Source: Natrialbaceae archaeon AArc-T1-2 (GTDB lineage Archaea; Halobacteriota; Halobacteria; Halobacteriales; Natrialbaceae). Taken from it: 64,000 nucleotides of DNA. Below are positions 16,643-25,900 of the stretch, piece after piece. The stretch spans positions 2,418,001 through 2,482,000 of the forward strand of contig NZ_CP127174.1 in the NCBI RefSeq assembly GCF_030273315.1, written 5' to 3'. Within the stretch, counting starts at the first letter, position 1, and every line of letters begins with the position of its first letter. The position numbers and the translations under genes are program-made. The notes under the pieces are model-generated. The model saw only the letters and a program-made list of their open reading frames with translations. It was not told where the DNA came from and ran no database searches.

Positions 16643-16768
16643 ATGGCAATACACCAACACACAGAGCTGACGTTTCGCTGTCCCGACTGCGACGGTGCCG
16701 TCGTCTTCGAGTACGGCAGCTGGCAGTGTGAGGACTGCGGTCACGCACCGAGACACGGTGCCGACTAA
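16643..16768 (+). CDS. 41-residue zinc-ribbon microprotein
   Basis: ATG at 16643 to TAA at 16766-16768 encodes a protein that is one zinc ribbon. FRCPDC and QCEDCGH are separated by GAVVFEYGSW, and the tail is APRHGAD. An AT-rich AAAATAGCCTTATACAA stretch at 16564-16580 is a plausible promoter about 65 nt upstream. Similar one-ribbon proteins are common in haloarchaea, and many affect swarming, biofilm or stress phenotypes. The specific job here is unknown. Confidence 0.7.
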   Translation: MAIHQHTELTFRCPDCDGAVVFEYGSWQCEDCGHAPRHGAD

Positions 16769-16788
16769 CGCCGGCTGACCGTCCCGGA

Positions 16789-17157
16789 TCAGGGAGCCAG
16801 CTTCCCGAGTAACGACCGCAGTCGGTATCCCAGCGTCCCGTTCTCGTAGCCACGCCAGCGTCGCATTCCGCCGGCCAGCGTCGTCGCCTCGTACCCCTCC
16901 TCTTCGAGTACGTTCGTCGCTTTGCGTGCCGTGACGCCGGCCTTGCAGACGGTGACGACCGTCTTGTGCTCGGGGACCTTCTCGAGGTTCTGTCGTAGCG
17001 TCTCCTCGTCTCCGCTTTTCAGGTCGTCGTAGACCGGCACGTTGACGCTGCCGTCTATGTGTGCGCGCTGATACGTCTTCCGAGGCCGGATGTCGAGGAC
17101 GACGTACTCGTCGCGCGATCGCCTCTCGTCTAGTTCCGCTGGAGTAATCTTGCTCAT
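16789..17157 (-). CDS. Rhodanese-domain sulfurtransferase
   Basis: The 122-residue single rhodanese domain has YVVLDIRPRKTYQRAHIDG at the N-terminus (the D-x-R and H-x-x-G signature) and the catalytic loop VCKAGVTARKA with the persulfide Cys near residue 80. It closes with LAGGMRRWRGYENG. Rhodaneses carry sulfur between donors and acceptors. A second ATG 9 nt upstream is possible. It is convergent with the microprotein gene at 16643, 20 nt away. Confidence 0.88.
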   Translation of the reverse strand: MSKITPAELDERRSRDEYVVLDIRPRKTYQRAHIDGSVNVPVYDDLKSGDEETLRQNLEKVPEHKTVVTVCKAGVTARKATNVLEEEGYEATTLAGGMRRWRGYENGTLGYRLRSLLGKLAP

Positions 17158-17402
17158 TAGGCCCAATTCCGTGACGAGTAGGCAAAGCGTTGTTGGTCCC
17201 GCCGACGTGTTTTCGAGACTGACGGTGACAGTCGTCGTCTTCGATCGTCCGCTTGAGGGGGTGTTTCTGTGTTCGTTCGGTGGAACACAACTCTATCGCT
17301 CCCAATACAGGCGATGGAGTGAACAGAGGCCACTGAATTGGAGAGTTGAAGATAAAATCTTTTCAATGACGATCGTTGATAGAGAGACGACTGGTGACCA
17401 GA

Positions 17403-18542
17403 ATGGTCGAGATGGAAACGGCAGAGCTAGAGACCGACCTGAGTCTCTTCAAGTACGACAACCTCGAACAGTTGCCGTCGCAGTACCGCGACCTCGAGGA
17501 GACAGCACGGACCGAACGCATCGAGGCCGCACTCGCCGAACTCGGCGACGACGTGATCGTCCTGGGACACAACTACCAGCGACGGGAGATCGTCGAACAC
17601 GCCGACTTCATCGGCGACTCCTACGAGCTGTCGAAACGGGCGTCCAACTCCGACGCCGAGTACGTGATCTTCTGTGGCGTGACGTTCATGGCCGAGTCGG
17701 CGGACATCATCACGGACGACGATCAGACGGTGATCCTGCCGTCGATGGAGGCCTCCTGTCCGATGGCCGGCATGGCCGAGGCGTTGCAGGTCGACGCCGC
17801 GTGGGCCGAGATCACGGAGGTCGTCCCCGAGTCGGAGCTGATCCCGATCACTTACATGAACTCGTATGCCGACCTGAAGGCGTTCTGTGCCGACCAGGGC
17901 GGGCTCGTCTGTACCTCCTCGAACGCCCACAAGGCATTCGAGTGGGCGTTCGAGCGGGCCGAGAAGGTGCTGTTCCTGCCGGACAAACACCTCGGCGAGA
18001 ACACGGCCCACCGGCTGGGGATGGAAGACGCCGTCGCGACGTGGGACCCCTGGGACCCCGAGGGCAAAGACGTCGAAGAGGTCGCCGAAGCCGACGTCAT
18101 CCTCTGGGACGGCTACTGCCAGGTCCACGAGCGGTTCAACGTCGAACACATCGAGCAACTGCGCGAAGAGCGACCCGACGCGAACGTCGTCGTCCACCCC
18201 GAGTGTCGCCGCGAGGTCGTCGAGGCCGCCGACGTCGTCGGTTCGACGAGCACGATCTGTGATACGATCGCCGAGGCCGACCCCGGCGAGACGTGGGCGA
18301 TCGGCACCGAGATCCACCTGGCGAACCACCTCGAGCGCTGGCACCCCGAGGTCGAGGTCCTCCCGCTGTGTGGCGACGCCTGTATGGACTGCAATGCTAT
18401 GCGCCAGATCGATCCCAACTACCTCGCGTGGGTCCTAGAAGAGCTCGTCGAAGGTCGGGAGCGAAACGTCATCGAGGTCGCGCCCGCCGAGAAAGAACTC
18501 GCAGGCGTCGCACTCGACCGCATGCTCGAGATCTACCAATGA
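17403..18542 (+). CDS. nadA: Quinolinate synthase A
   Basis: NadA condenses iminoaspartate (from NadB) with dihydroxyacetone phosphate to quinolinate on a 4Fe-4S cluster. The 379-residue protein has VLGHNYQRREIVEHAD at about residue 48, CGVTFMAESADI with the first cluster Cys, MEASCPMAGMAEA, HPECRREVVEAADVVGSTS with the second, and CGDACMDCNAMRQID with the third. The substrate His/Tyr/Ser residues lie in these same blocks. I chose the ATG at 17403 (MVEMETAELETDLS); upstream TTG is unlikely. The stop overlaps the nadB start by 4 nt (ATGA). Confidence 0.95.
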   Translation: MVEMETAELETDLSLFKYDNLEQLPSQYRDLEETARTERIEAALAELGDDVIVLGHNYQRREIVEHADFIGDSYELSKRASNSDAEYVIFCGVTFMAESADIITDDDQTVILPSMEASCPMAGMAEALQVDAAWAEITEVVPESELIPITYMNSYADLKAFCADQGGLVCTSSNAHKAFEWAFERAEKVLFLPDKHLGENTAHRLGMEDAVATWDPWDPEGKDVEEVAEADVILWDGYCQVHERFNVEHIEQLREERPDANVVVHPECRREVVEAADVVGSTSTICDTIAEADPGETWAIGTEIHLANHLERWHPEVEVLPLCGDACMDCNAMRQIDPNYLAWVLEELVEGRERNVIEVAPAEKELAGVALDRMLEIYQ

Positions 18543-20044
18543 CCAGTACCGATCCCGAAACCACGGACGTGTTGGTCGTCGGCTCCGGCATCGCCGGCTG
18601 TGCCGCCGCACTGGCGGCTGCCCGCGAGGGAGCCGACGTACTCGTCCTGACGAAAGCGACCCGTCCCGAGGACGCGAGCACCGACTGGGCCCAGGGCGGC
18701 ATCTCGACGACGCGTGGCGATCCCGAGGGTTTCAAAGAAGACATCCTCGCTGCAAGCGACGATACGGCCGAGGAGGACGCGATCGACGTTTTGCTCGCCG
18801 AGGCCGACGACGCCATCGAGGACGTGTTGCTCGAGACCCTCGAGATTCCGTTCGACGAGACCGAGGACGGTGACGACTTCGACTACACCCGTGAGGCTGG
18901 CCACTCGATGCGGCGCATCCTCCACGTCGACGCCGAGACCGGGACACACATCCTGCGACCCTTCCTCGCCTCCCTCGACGATCACGACCGTATCGAGATT
19001 CGCCAGGACACCGCCGCCCTCGAACTCGTCACCGACGAGGGGCGGGTTCACGGGGTGTTGAGCGACGAGAAGCCTACGGGCCATCCGATCTACGCCGGCA
19101 CGACGATTCTCGCGACGGGCGGGGTCGGCGCACTGTATCCGCGCTCGACGAATCCCGACGACGCGACCGGCGACGGGATCGCCATGGCCGCCCTGGCGGG
19201 AGCCGACGTCAGAGACCTCGAGTACGTCCAGTTTCACCCCACTGCCTACGACGGCGAGGATCCGTTCTTGCTCTCGGAGGCCATTCGCGGTGAGGGGGCG
19301 GTCCTTCGCAACGGCGACGGCGAGCGGTTCATGCCCGAGTACCACCCCGACGCCGACCTCGCGCCGCGTGATGTCGTTTCCCGCGCGGTCGCACGCGAAC
19401 GCGAGGCCACCGGCGAGGTCGTCCTCGACGTGAGCCCACTCGAGGACGGCTTCGCGGCCGAGTTCCCGACGATCGCCGAGACCTGTCGCGACCGCGGCAT
19501 CGAGGGCGAACAGATTCCCGTCGCACCCTGCGAGCACTTCCTCTGTGGCGGGATCGACGTCGACGAGTACGGTCGGACCACGCTTGACCGGCTCTACGCC
19601 GTCGGCGAGTGTTCCCGTACAGGCGTCCACGGCGCGAACCGGCTCGCGAGTACGAGTCTGCTCGAGGGGCTGGTCTGGGGGCTTCGGGCCGGCGAAGATG
19701 CAGTCGGTCGTGAGTCCGAGGTCGTCGACGCGCCCGACCTACGAAACAGCGACCCCGCCCTTCCGGAGCGGTTCGCCGCGGAGAAGTTCACCCGTCTCCG
19801 GAAAACGATGGACGAATATCTCGGCTTAGAGCGCGATCCGGACAGAGTCTCCCGCGCCGGCGCGGTGTTGCGACGGCTCAAAGGCGAGGTCGACGCCTAC
19901 GTCCGAACCCGGACCTCCCGCGAACTGTACGAGCTCCGTCACGCGACCGTGACCGCGCTGTTGATCACGCGGGCGGCAGCCGAGAACACGGAGTCGGCCG
20001 GTTGTCACCGCGTGAGCGAGGACACAGGCGCGACGGCTGACTGA
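18539..20044 (+). CDS. nadB: L-aspartate oxidase
   Basis: The 501-residue flavoprotein oxidises aspartate to iminoaspartate, the substrate of NadA. It starts TTDVLVVGSGIAGCAAALAA (FAD-binding) and has TDWAQGGISTTRGDP, the DLEYVQFHPTAY active-site block and PCEHFLCGGIDVDEYGRTT. It ends with the helical flavin-linked domain. It overlaps nadA by 4 nt, so the two are translated from one message. The convergent small gene at 20045 abuts its stop codon directly. Confidence 0.95.
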   Translation: MTSTDPETTDVLVVGSGIAGCAAALAAAREGADVLVLTKATRPEDASTDWAQGGISTTRGDPEGFKEDILAASDDTAEEDAIDVLLAEADDAIEDVLLETLEIPFDETEDGDDFDYTREAGHSMRRILHVDAETGTHILRPFLASLDDHDRIEIRQDTAALELVTDEGRVHGVLSDEKPTGHPIYAGTTILATGGVGALYPRSTNPDDATGDGIAMAALAGADVRDLEYVQFHPTAYDGEDPFLLSEAIRGEGAVLRNGDGERFMPEYHPDADLAPRDVVSRAVAREREATGEVVLDVSPLEDGFAAEFPTIAETCRDRGIEGEQIPVAPCEHFLCGGIDVDEYGRTTLDRLYAVGECSRTGVHGANRLASTSLLEGLVWGLRAGEDAVGRESEVVDAPDLRNSDPALPERFAAEKFTRLRKTMDEYLGLERDPDRVSRAGAVLRRLKGEVDAYVRTRTSRELYELRHATVTALLITRAAAENTESAGCHRVSEDTGATAD

Positions 20045-20266
20045 TCAGCCGTCCTCGAGCAAGCCCAGTTCCTCGGCCACCAGGTCCGCGATCCGGTCGG
20101 CGACGTCCGGATCGACCCGTGCGATCGCTTCCCCGTCGTGTAACTGCGCGTTGTGTCGCTCGAGGCTGTCCGCGACGTCGGCAAGCGGGATCCGCGAGGT
20201 CGTCTCGCACTCGGGACAGACGATCGGCACCCGCGGTTCGGTTCCGGACTCGTTCGACGAGGTCAT
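20045..20266 (-). CDS. 73-residue protein with a single CPEC motif
   Basis: The small acidic protein starts MTSSNESGTEPRVPIVCPEC and continues with an alpha-helical region (ADVADSLERHNAQLHDGE, then VADRIADLVAEELGLLE). With only one CxxC it could bind zinc as a dimer or not at all. It lies on the minus strand between nadB and nadC, and its stop directly adjoins the nadB stop with no spacer. Function unknown. Confidence 0.6.
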   Translation of the reverse strand: MTSSNESGTEPRVPIVCPECETTSRIPLADVADSLERHNAQLHDGEAIARVDPDVADRIADLVAEELGLLEDG

Positions 20267-20433
20267 CTTCCTGGAGTCTCGTTGCGACCGTTAAAACTCA
20301 CGTGGTTCGTCCACGATGAGGCCGCGTCGTCGGTGTGACGGGTCCACCCGTCACGGTCACGGGACGGTGTGAGGCCTCGAGCGAGGAGAAGACGACAACT
20401 GTTATCGTCACGGCGGCACCTGTCGGCTAGTAG

Positions 20434-21240
20434 ATGCTCACCGACACCCAGATCGAGCGCTGGCTCCGCGAGGACGTCGGTCACCACGACGTGACGAACG
20501 ACGTGCCCGGAGAGACGACCGGCCGGCTCGTCGCGAAAGAGGGAGGCGTCGTCGCCGGCCTCGAAGCCGCCGTCGCCGTTTTCGAATACCTCGGCGTCAC
20601 GACCGACGACTCGCTGACGGACGGCACTCGAATCGAGGCGGGCGACGAACTGCTTCGCGTGACTGGGCCAGCCCGCGCCGTACTCCGTGGCGAGCGCGTC
20701 GCTGTCAACCTCGTCGGGCACGCCTCCGGCGTCGCCTCCCGCACCCGCCGGGCGGTCGACGCCGCCAACGAGGACGTCCGCATCGCCGCCACCCGGAAAA
20801 CGACGCCCGGCCTGCGCGGCCTCGAGAAACGCGCCGTCGTCGCCGGCGGCGGCGACACCCACCGGCTCGATCTCTCGCACATGGTCATGGTGAAGGACAA
20901 CCACGTCGCCGAGCTCGGCCTCGAGGAGGCCGTCTCCCACTTCCGCAAACGGGTCTCGTTCGCGACGAAAATCGAGGTCGAGGTCGAGACCGTCGGCGAC
21001 GCCCCGCGTGCGGCCGAGGCGGGTGCCGACGTCGTCTTGCTCGATAACATGTCTCCCGAGGACGTACGGGAGGCCGTCGACGCACTCGAGGCCTACGACG
21101 GTGTGCTCGCGGAGGCAAGCGGCGGCATCACCGTAGCGGACGTGCCGGCCTACGCCGCGACGGGCGTCGACGTGATCTCGATGGGATCGCTGACTCACTC
21201 CGCGCCGAGCCTGGACTGCTCTTTCTATACTGATATGTAG
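20434..21240 (+). CDS. nadC: Nicotinate-nucleotide pyrophosphorylase (carboxylating)
   Basis: The 268-residue enzyme converts quinolinate and PRPP to nicotinate mononucleotide, the step after NadA. It has DVGHHDVTNDVPGETTGRL at the N-terminus, LNLVGHASGVASRTRR-type core (VNLVGHASGVASRTRRAV), ATRKTTPGLRGLEKRAV with the PRPP and carboxylate-binding Arg/Lys, GGGDTHRLDLSHMVMVKDNH, and VLLDNMSPEDVREAV. The gene has its own upstream gap of 167 nt after the opposite-strand microprotein gene. Confidence 0.96.
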   Translation: MLTDTQIERWLREDVGHHDVTNDVPGETTGRLVAKEGGVVAGLEAAVAVFEYLGVTTDDSLTDGTRIEAGDELLRVTGPARAVLRGERVAVNLVGHASGVASRTRRAVDAANEDVRIAATRKTTPGLRGLEKRAVVAGGGDTHRLDLSHMVMVKDNHVAELGLEEAVSHFRKRVSFATKIEVEVETVGDAPRAAEAGADVVLLDNMSPEDVREAVDALEAYDGVLAEASGGITVADVPAYAATGVDVISMGSLTHSAPSLDCSFYTDM

Positions 21241-21297
21241 AAGCAACCAATAATACTTTTCAATAGATTTAATAGTATATGGGAAAAATAATAGTCA

Positions 21298-21720
21298 GTG
21301 AGTGGAGAAATAACGGAAGCGGACGTCCAGAGGGTGAACTGGGTCGCGATAACATTCGCAGCGATGGGCGGGATCGGACACGGGTACGTCGCTCACCTGA
21401 TAGTCGAGAACGCCGTTCTCACGGTGCTCGTCGCTGTGGCCGTCGGAGTCGGGCTGTATCTCTTTGTTCCCTACGCGCTGTGGATGGCCTCGTTGCCGGA
21501 CCAAGCCCCGGCGGAGCTAGTACCGCAACCGGGCGTTTTACACCGGGGCGCTACCGGCCTCTCTCTGCTCGTGGCATCGATCGTGGTACTCTCGGCTGGA
21601 ATGGTCGTCGAGTCGACCGCGGTCCCGATCCTGTTCGGAGTCGTCTGCGGCGCCGTCTTGCTGTTCGTGCTGTCGTATGCACTAGACAGGCCGGCCGACG
21701 TGGCCGACGCTGCCACCTGA
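21298..21720 (+). CDS. Four-helix membrane protein of unknown function
   Basis: The frame uses a GTG start and encodes 140 residues with four hydrophobic segments: VAITFAAMGGIGHGYVAHLI, VLTVLVAVAVGVGLYLFVPY, GLSLLVASIVVLSAGMVV and ILFGVVCGAVLLFVLSYAL. It follows nadC by 57 nt across an unusually AT-rich stretch (AATACTTTTCAATAGATTTA and AATAGTATATGGG) that probably holds its promoter. I recognise no family. Confidence 0.6.
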   Translation: MSGEITEADVQRVNWVAITFAAMGGIGHGYVAHLIVENAVLTVLVAVAVGVGLYLFVPYALWMASLPDQAPAELVPQPGVLHRGATGLSLLVASIVVLSAGMVVESTAVPILFGVVCGAVLLFVLSYALDRPADVADAAT

Positions 21721-21760
21721 CGGCACTCGAGTTTTCACCTCCGACCGCGAACGGGCGACC

Positions 21761-22438
21761 GTGACCGAACCGATCTACGCGTGCGAGGACCACGGCTTCT
21801 ACGAGGGCACGGACTGTCCCATCTGTGGCTCGAGCGGGACGTCTCTCCTGTCGGGCGGTCGCCGCCGCACCCTCTCGAAGTACCTAAGCGGCGCGCTCCG
21901 GCACTACCCCGACAATGCCGGCCTCGAACTCGACGGCCGCGGGTGGACCGACGACGACGATCTCGTGGCGGCTGCCTGCAGGCGGTACGCGTGGGTGCGT
22001 CCGGAACACGTCGAGGCCGTGATCGCGACCGACCCGAAAGGGCGATTCGAGTGGACGGGTGCCGACGACGGCGGCACCGAGCGAGTCCGAGCCGCCTACG
22101 GTCACTCCGTCGACGTCGACCTCGAGCCGACCGACGCGCCGGTTCCGGACGACCTCTACCACGGGACCGCATCGGACAACCTCGAGTCGATCCTCGAAGA
22201 GGGGCTCCGCCCGATGGCTCGCCAGCGGGTCCACCTCTCGCACAGCCCCGCGTCCGCACGGCGGGTCGGCCGTCGGCATACGGACGACCCCGTCCTGCTC
22301 GTGGTCGACGCCGCGGCGATGCTCGCGGACGGACGCCGGATCGCGAAACGAGGCCGGGAGACGTACACGACCGAGTGGGTGCCGCCTGCGTATCTCGCGG
22401 TCGCCGACGAACGATCGGAGACCGATCCCGATCCGTAG
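21761..22438 (+). CDS. kptA: RNA 2'-phosphotransferase (Tpt1/KptA)
   Basis: The 225-residue protein (GTG start) removes internal 2'-phosphates from RNA by ADP-ribosylation with NAD. Diagnostic blocks are LSKYLSGALRHYPDNAGLEL near residue 38, DDLYHGTASDNLESILEEGL (His-Gly-Thr NAD site), MARQRVHLS and VLLVVDAAAM. The N-terminus carries an extra zinc-ribbon-like segment, YACEDHGFYEGTDCPICG, not part of the minimal enzyme. Archaeal splicing makes 3'-5' joins without a 2'-phosphate, so the native substrate is uncertain. An adjacent NAD synthesis cluster supplies its cofactor but may be coincidence. Confidence 0.88.
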   Translation: MTEPIYACEDHGFYEGTDCPICGSSGTSLLSGGRRRTLSKYLSGALRHYPDNAGLELDGRGWTDDDDLVAAACRRYAWVRPEHVEAVIATDPKGRFEWTGADDGGTERVRAAYGHSVDVDLEPTDAPVPDDLYHGTASDNLESILEEGLRPMARQRVHLSHSPASARRVGRRHTDDPVLLVVDAAAMLADGRRIAKRGRETYTTEWVPPAYLAVADERSETDPDP

Positions 22439-22514
22439 CGGTAACGCTGTCGGAGCCGACGCGAGGGTCACGCGTCGGTCAGTCGTGACGTAGCAGCCGC
22501 TCGAGCGTCGAGTT

Positions 22515-22526
22515 ACGCAAAAAACC
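22515..22526 (-). terminator. Oligo-T tract downstream of cspA
   Basis: On the minus strand a T6 tract (A6 at 22519-22524 on the plus strand) follows the cold-shock gene stop by about 35 nt, fitting a U-tract terminator. Confidence 0.45.
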
Positions 22527-22558
22527 GAGTAGTTGTATCGGAACCCGTAAACGCCGCC

Positions 22559-22753
22559 TTACAGGCGGGTGACGTTGGTCGCCCGGGGGCCCTTGGGGGC
22601 CTGCTCGATGCTGAATTCGACGTCTGTCCCTTCTTCGAGGTCCGGACCGCCAACGTCTTCCATGTGGAAGAATACGTCGTCGTCCGCGTCGTCCGTCGAA
22701 ATGAAACCGTAGCCGCCAGTGTCGTTGAAGAAATCAACGTTGCCTTCTGCCAT
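22559..22753 (-). CDS. cspA: Cold-shock domain protein
   Basis: The 64-residue OB-fold protein contains both RNA-binding motifs: RNP1-like GGYGFIST and RNP2-like DVFFHMEDV. It begins MAEGNVDFFND and ends PKGPRATNVTRL. Such proteins melt RNA structure. The canonical KGFGFI is GGYGFI here, as usual in haloarchaea. A TATA-like element (22780-22788) lies about 30 nt upstream, so the mRNA is probably leaderless or nearly so. Confidence 0.95.
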   Translation of the reverse strand: MAEGNVDFFNDTGGYGFISTDDADDDVFFHMEDVGGPDLEEGTDVEFSIEQAPKGPRATNVTRL

Positions 22754-22779
22754 TGCCTCTGAACACAGAGGCGGTGTAC

Positions 22780-22788
22780 AGATAAGTG
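22780..22788 (-). promoter_or_regulatory. TATA box of cspA
   Basis: Minus-strand CACTTATCTG is centred about 31 nt upstream of the cspA ATG. This is the distance expected if transcription starts at or just before the start codon. Confidence 0.5.
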
Positions 22789-22941
22789 TTCCGTGAGAAT
22801 CAGGCACGTGATTTGTCTCTTCGAAGATACGCTGTGGACGGTTCGTGCCGCGAGAACAGCCACGGAACGCTCCAGCCCTCGAATGGAACGTAATCTGTCC
22901 CACCGCCGGTCCGGGCGAGAGCCACGTGACGCCGAGGCGGT

Positions 22942-25900
22942 TTATGTGGTTCGTGGCTCCTCGAGCGTCGCCGTCGAAAACAACGAGTCGAACACCTTCT
23001 GCTCTGCCTTGCGGAGGTGCTGGTGGAAGGTCGACGGCGCGACGCCCAGCGATTCGGCGACCTCCTCGCCGGACGTCTCGCGGGGCCACTCGAAGAACCC
23101 CGCGTGGTAGGCGACGTCCAGGGTTGTTCGCTGTCGGTCGGTGAGGCCCGATGCGAGACGTCGCGTGGCGTGCTGGGAAGCGTCTCGAGGCCGGCTGATC
23201 TGCTGACGACGGAGCATCTCGGCCTGCGGGTACGTCGTTTCGACGGCGTCGATGATCCGGCGAACGTCGGCACTCGGCGCGAGGTGGATCGTCATCTGGT
23301 AGTCGCCGTCCTCGAAGACGGCTCGTTCGATGTAGCCGCCGAGTGACGCGACGAGCGAGAGCACCGGTGGGTCCGTCAGGCGGAGTTCGAAACTGGCGGG
23401 ATCGCCCTCCGAGCGGACGGTAACCGTAACCGACTCCCAGTGAGAACGCGTCTCGACGAGGCCGTCGAGGGTGTCGACCGCGTCCGGCGTCGCAGTTCCG
23501 TAGACGAGAAACTCGTCGTCGCCGACCGGGACCGCGTGTTCGATCGTAATACGGCCGTCCGTTTCGCCCGGAACGCCGAACGCCTCGAAGATGTCCTGGA
23601 TCCGGAACTTGAGTTCGACGAGTTCGTCGCTCATCAGCGCACGCTTGCGCTCGGCTGCGGCGATGGCGTGACCGACGACCTGGCCGAGCTGGCCGATGAG
23701 TTCGCCTTCTCGCCCTTCGAACGCGCGTAGCCGTTCGGCGTAGACGTTCAGCGTTCCGTAGAGAGCGCCGTCGTGGCTGATCGGGATCGCCGCGGACGAC
23801 CGAAACCCGTACGGCTCGATGTGATCTCGCCAGGGATCGTGCCTGGACTCGGCGTCGACGTCGTGTGTCGTCTGCATCTCGCCCGTCCGGAACGCCCTGC
23901 CGGTCGGTCCCTTGCTCCGTTCGTCGTCGGGATCGACCGAGATCGTTATTCCGTCGAGATACCCTTCGACGCCGGCTTCGGTCCGCAGGTTTACCGTCTG
24001 TGTCGCGGCGTCGACGTCGCCGATCCAGGCGAACAGGTACGAGTCGGACTCGGCGAGGTGCGTACAGACCGTCTCTTCGATCTCTTCGCGTGTCGACTGG
24101 CCGATGACGGCGTCCGTGATCTCGCTGACGACCTGGTTGAGGCTGTCCAGTGCGGCGAGTTGTTCGCGCTGGTGTTCGAGCTTGCGCTCGCGCTCGATTC
24201 GGTCGGTGACGTCCTCGATGACCCCCTCGACCGAGACGAGTTCTCCCGCCTCGAAGACGCCGCGACCGTAGTCTCTCACCCACCGGCGTTCGCCGTCGGC
24301 AGTCTCGATACGGTAGGTTTCGGAGAACGTCGATCCGCAATCTCCCCTCTGCTGGACAGCCTTCCACAGCGTTTCGCGGTCTCGTTGCAGCATCACGTCT
24401 TCACCCCACTCTACGTCGCCGCGCTCGAGCGTCTCGGGGTCGTAGCCAGTCAGCTCGTTGCAGGCGTCGCTGACGAACTCCATGGGCCAGCCGCGCTCGT
24501 TCCGACACCGATAGACCATCCCCGGGACGTTGTCGATCAACGACGACAGCCGCCGTTCACGCTCTTTTCGATCGGAGACGTCACGGAAGTACACCGAGAG
24601 CCCGCTTTCGGACGGATACGCCGTGACCTCGAGCCAGGCACCGGCTGCGTCGGAGTAGGCCTCGAATACGACCGACTCCTGGGTTCTCATCGCTCGCTCG
24701 TAGTGGTCCTCGAACGACCGGTCGAAGACCTCCCAGACGGCCGTCCCGAGCAGTTCCGCTCTCGTCTCTCCGAGGATCGCTACGGCGCGATCGTTGAGGT
24801 ACGTGAACTGCCAGTCCTCGTCCAGCCCGTAGACGGCGTCGTCGATGCGGTCGAACACCTCCTCGAGTTCGGCCCGTAACTCGTCGCGCTGGCGCTCGAG
24901 TCGCCGTTGCGTTCGCGTGAGCGCGGTCACGTCTTTGCCGGCGACCACGACCCGTTCGACGTCCCCGTCGTCGTCGAAAAGCGGTGCAACGGTGAGCGAA
25001 ACCCACCGACGGTCCCCGTCCGGTCCGTCGTGTTGAACGAGCCAGTCCGAAACCGTCTCCCCGGTCTCGATTACGTGTGGAACCGGGTGCTCCGACACGG
25101 GGATCGGCGTTCCGTCGGGGTCGTAGATGTCGAAGTCCTCGACGCCGAACTCGGAGACCGCTGACTCGTCGATTCCGAGTTGCTGTCTCGTCCGAGAGCT
25201 GATTCGCTCGACCGAGCCGTCGGGCCGGAAGACGGCGAGTCTGGCCGGGACGGTCTCTAAGAGCCGTTCCGTGAGATCGCGCTCGCGGCGGAGTTGACGT
25301 TCCCGTTGCTGGCGCTCGGTCGTGTCGCGGGTGATCGTCGCGTAGCCCCGAAGGTTCCCGGCTTCGTCGTGGATAGCCGTGATCGTGACGTCCGCCCAAA
25401 ACCGCGACCCGTCCTCCCGAACGCGCCAGCCTTCCTCCTGTATCGAGCCGTGCTCGGCGGCGGCGTCTAAGTTCCGTTCGGGGACGCCGGCTTCGCGATC
25501 GTCGTCGGTGTAAAACGTCGACACGTGCTCGCCGCAGACGTCGTCGGACTCGTAGCCGTTGATCCGTTCGGCACCGGGGCTCCAGGTCTGGACGTGTCCC
25601 TCGGAATCGAGGGTGAAGATCGCGTACTCCTCGAGTGTGCCGACCAGCGAGGTGAACGTCTCGCGGTGTTTCTCGCGAGTCCGATCCGATCGTTTCCGGT
25701 CGGTGACGTCGTAGTAGAGTTCGATCCGACCACCCGCGTACTCGCCCGAGTCGATAGGCTTGCTCCGATATTCGAGCCAGCGTTCCTCGCGCTCGTCGCC
25801 GGCTGTCACGTGACACTCGAATCGTTCGGTGTACGTGTTGTCGTCGTACGTCGCCAGGACCGTCTCCGTAAACGCCGTCGGTGATTCGAAGACCGTAGCG

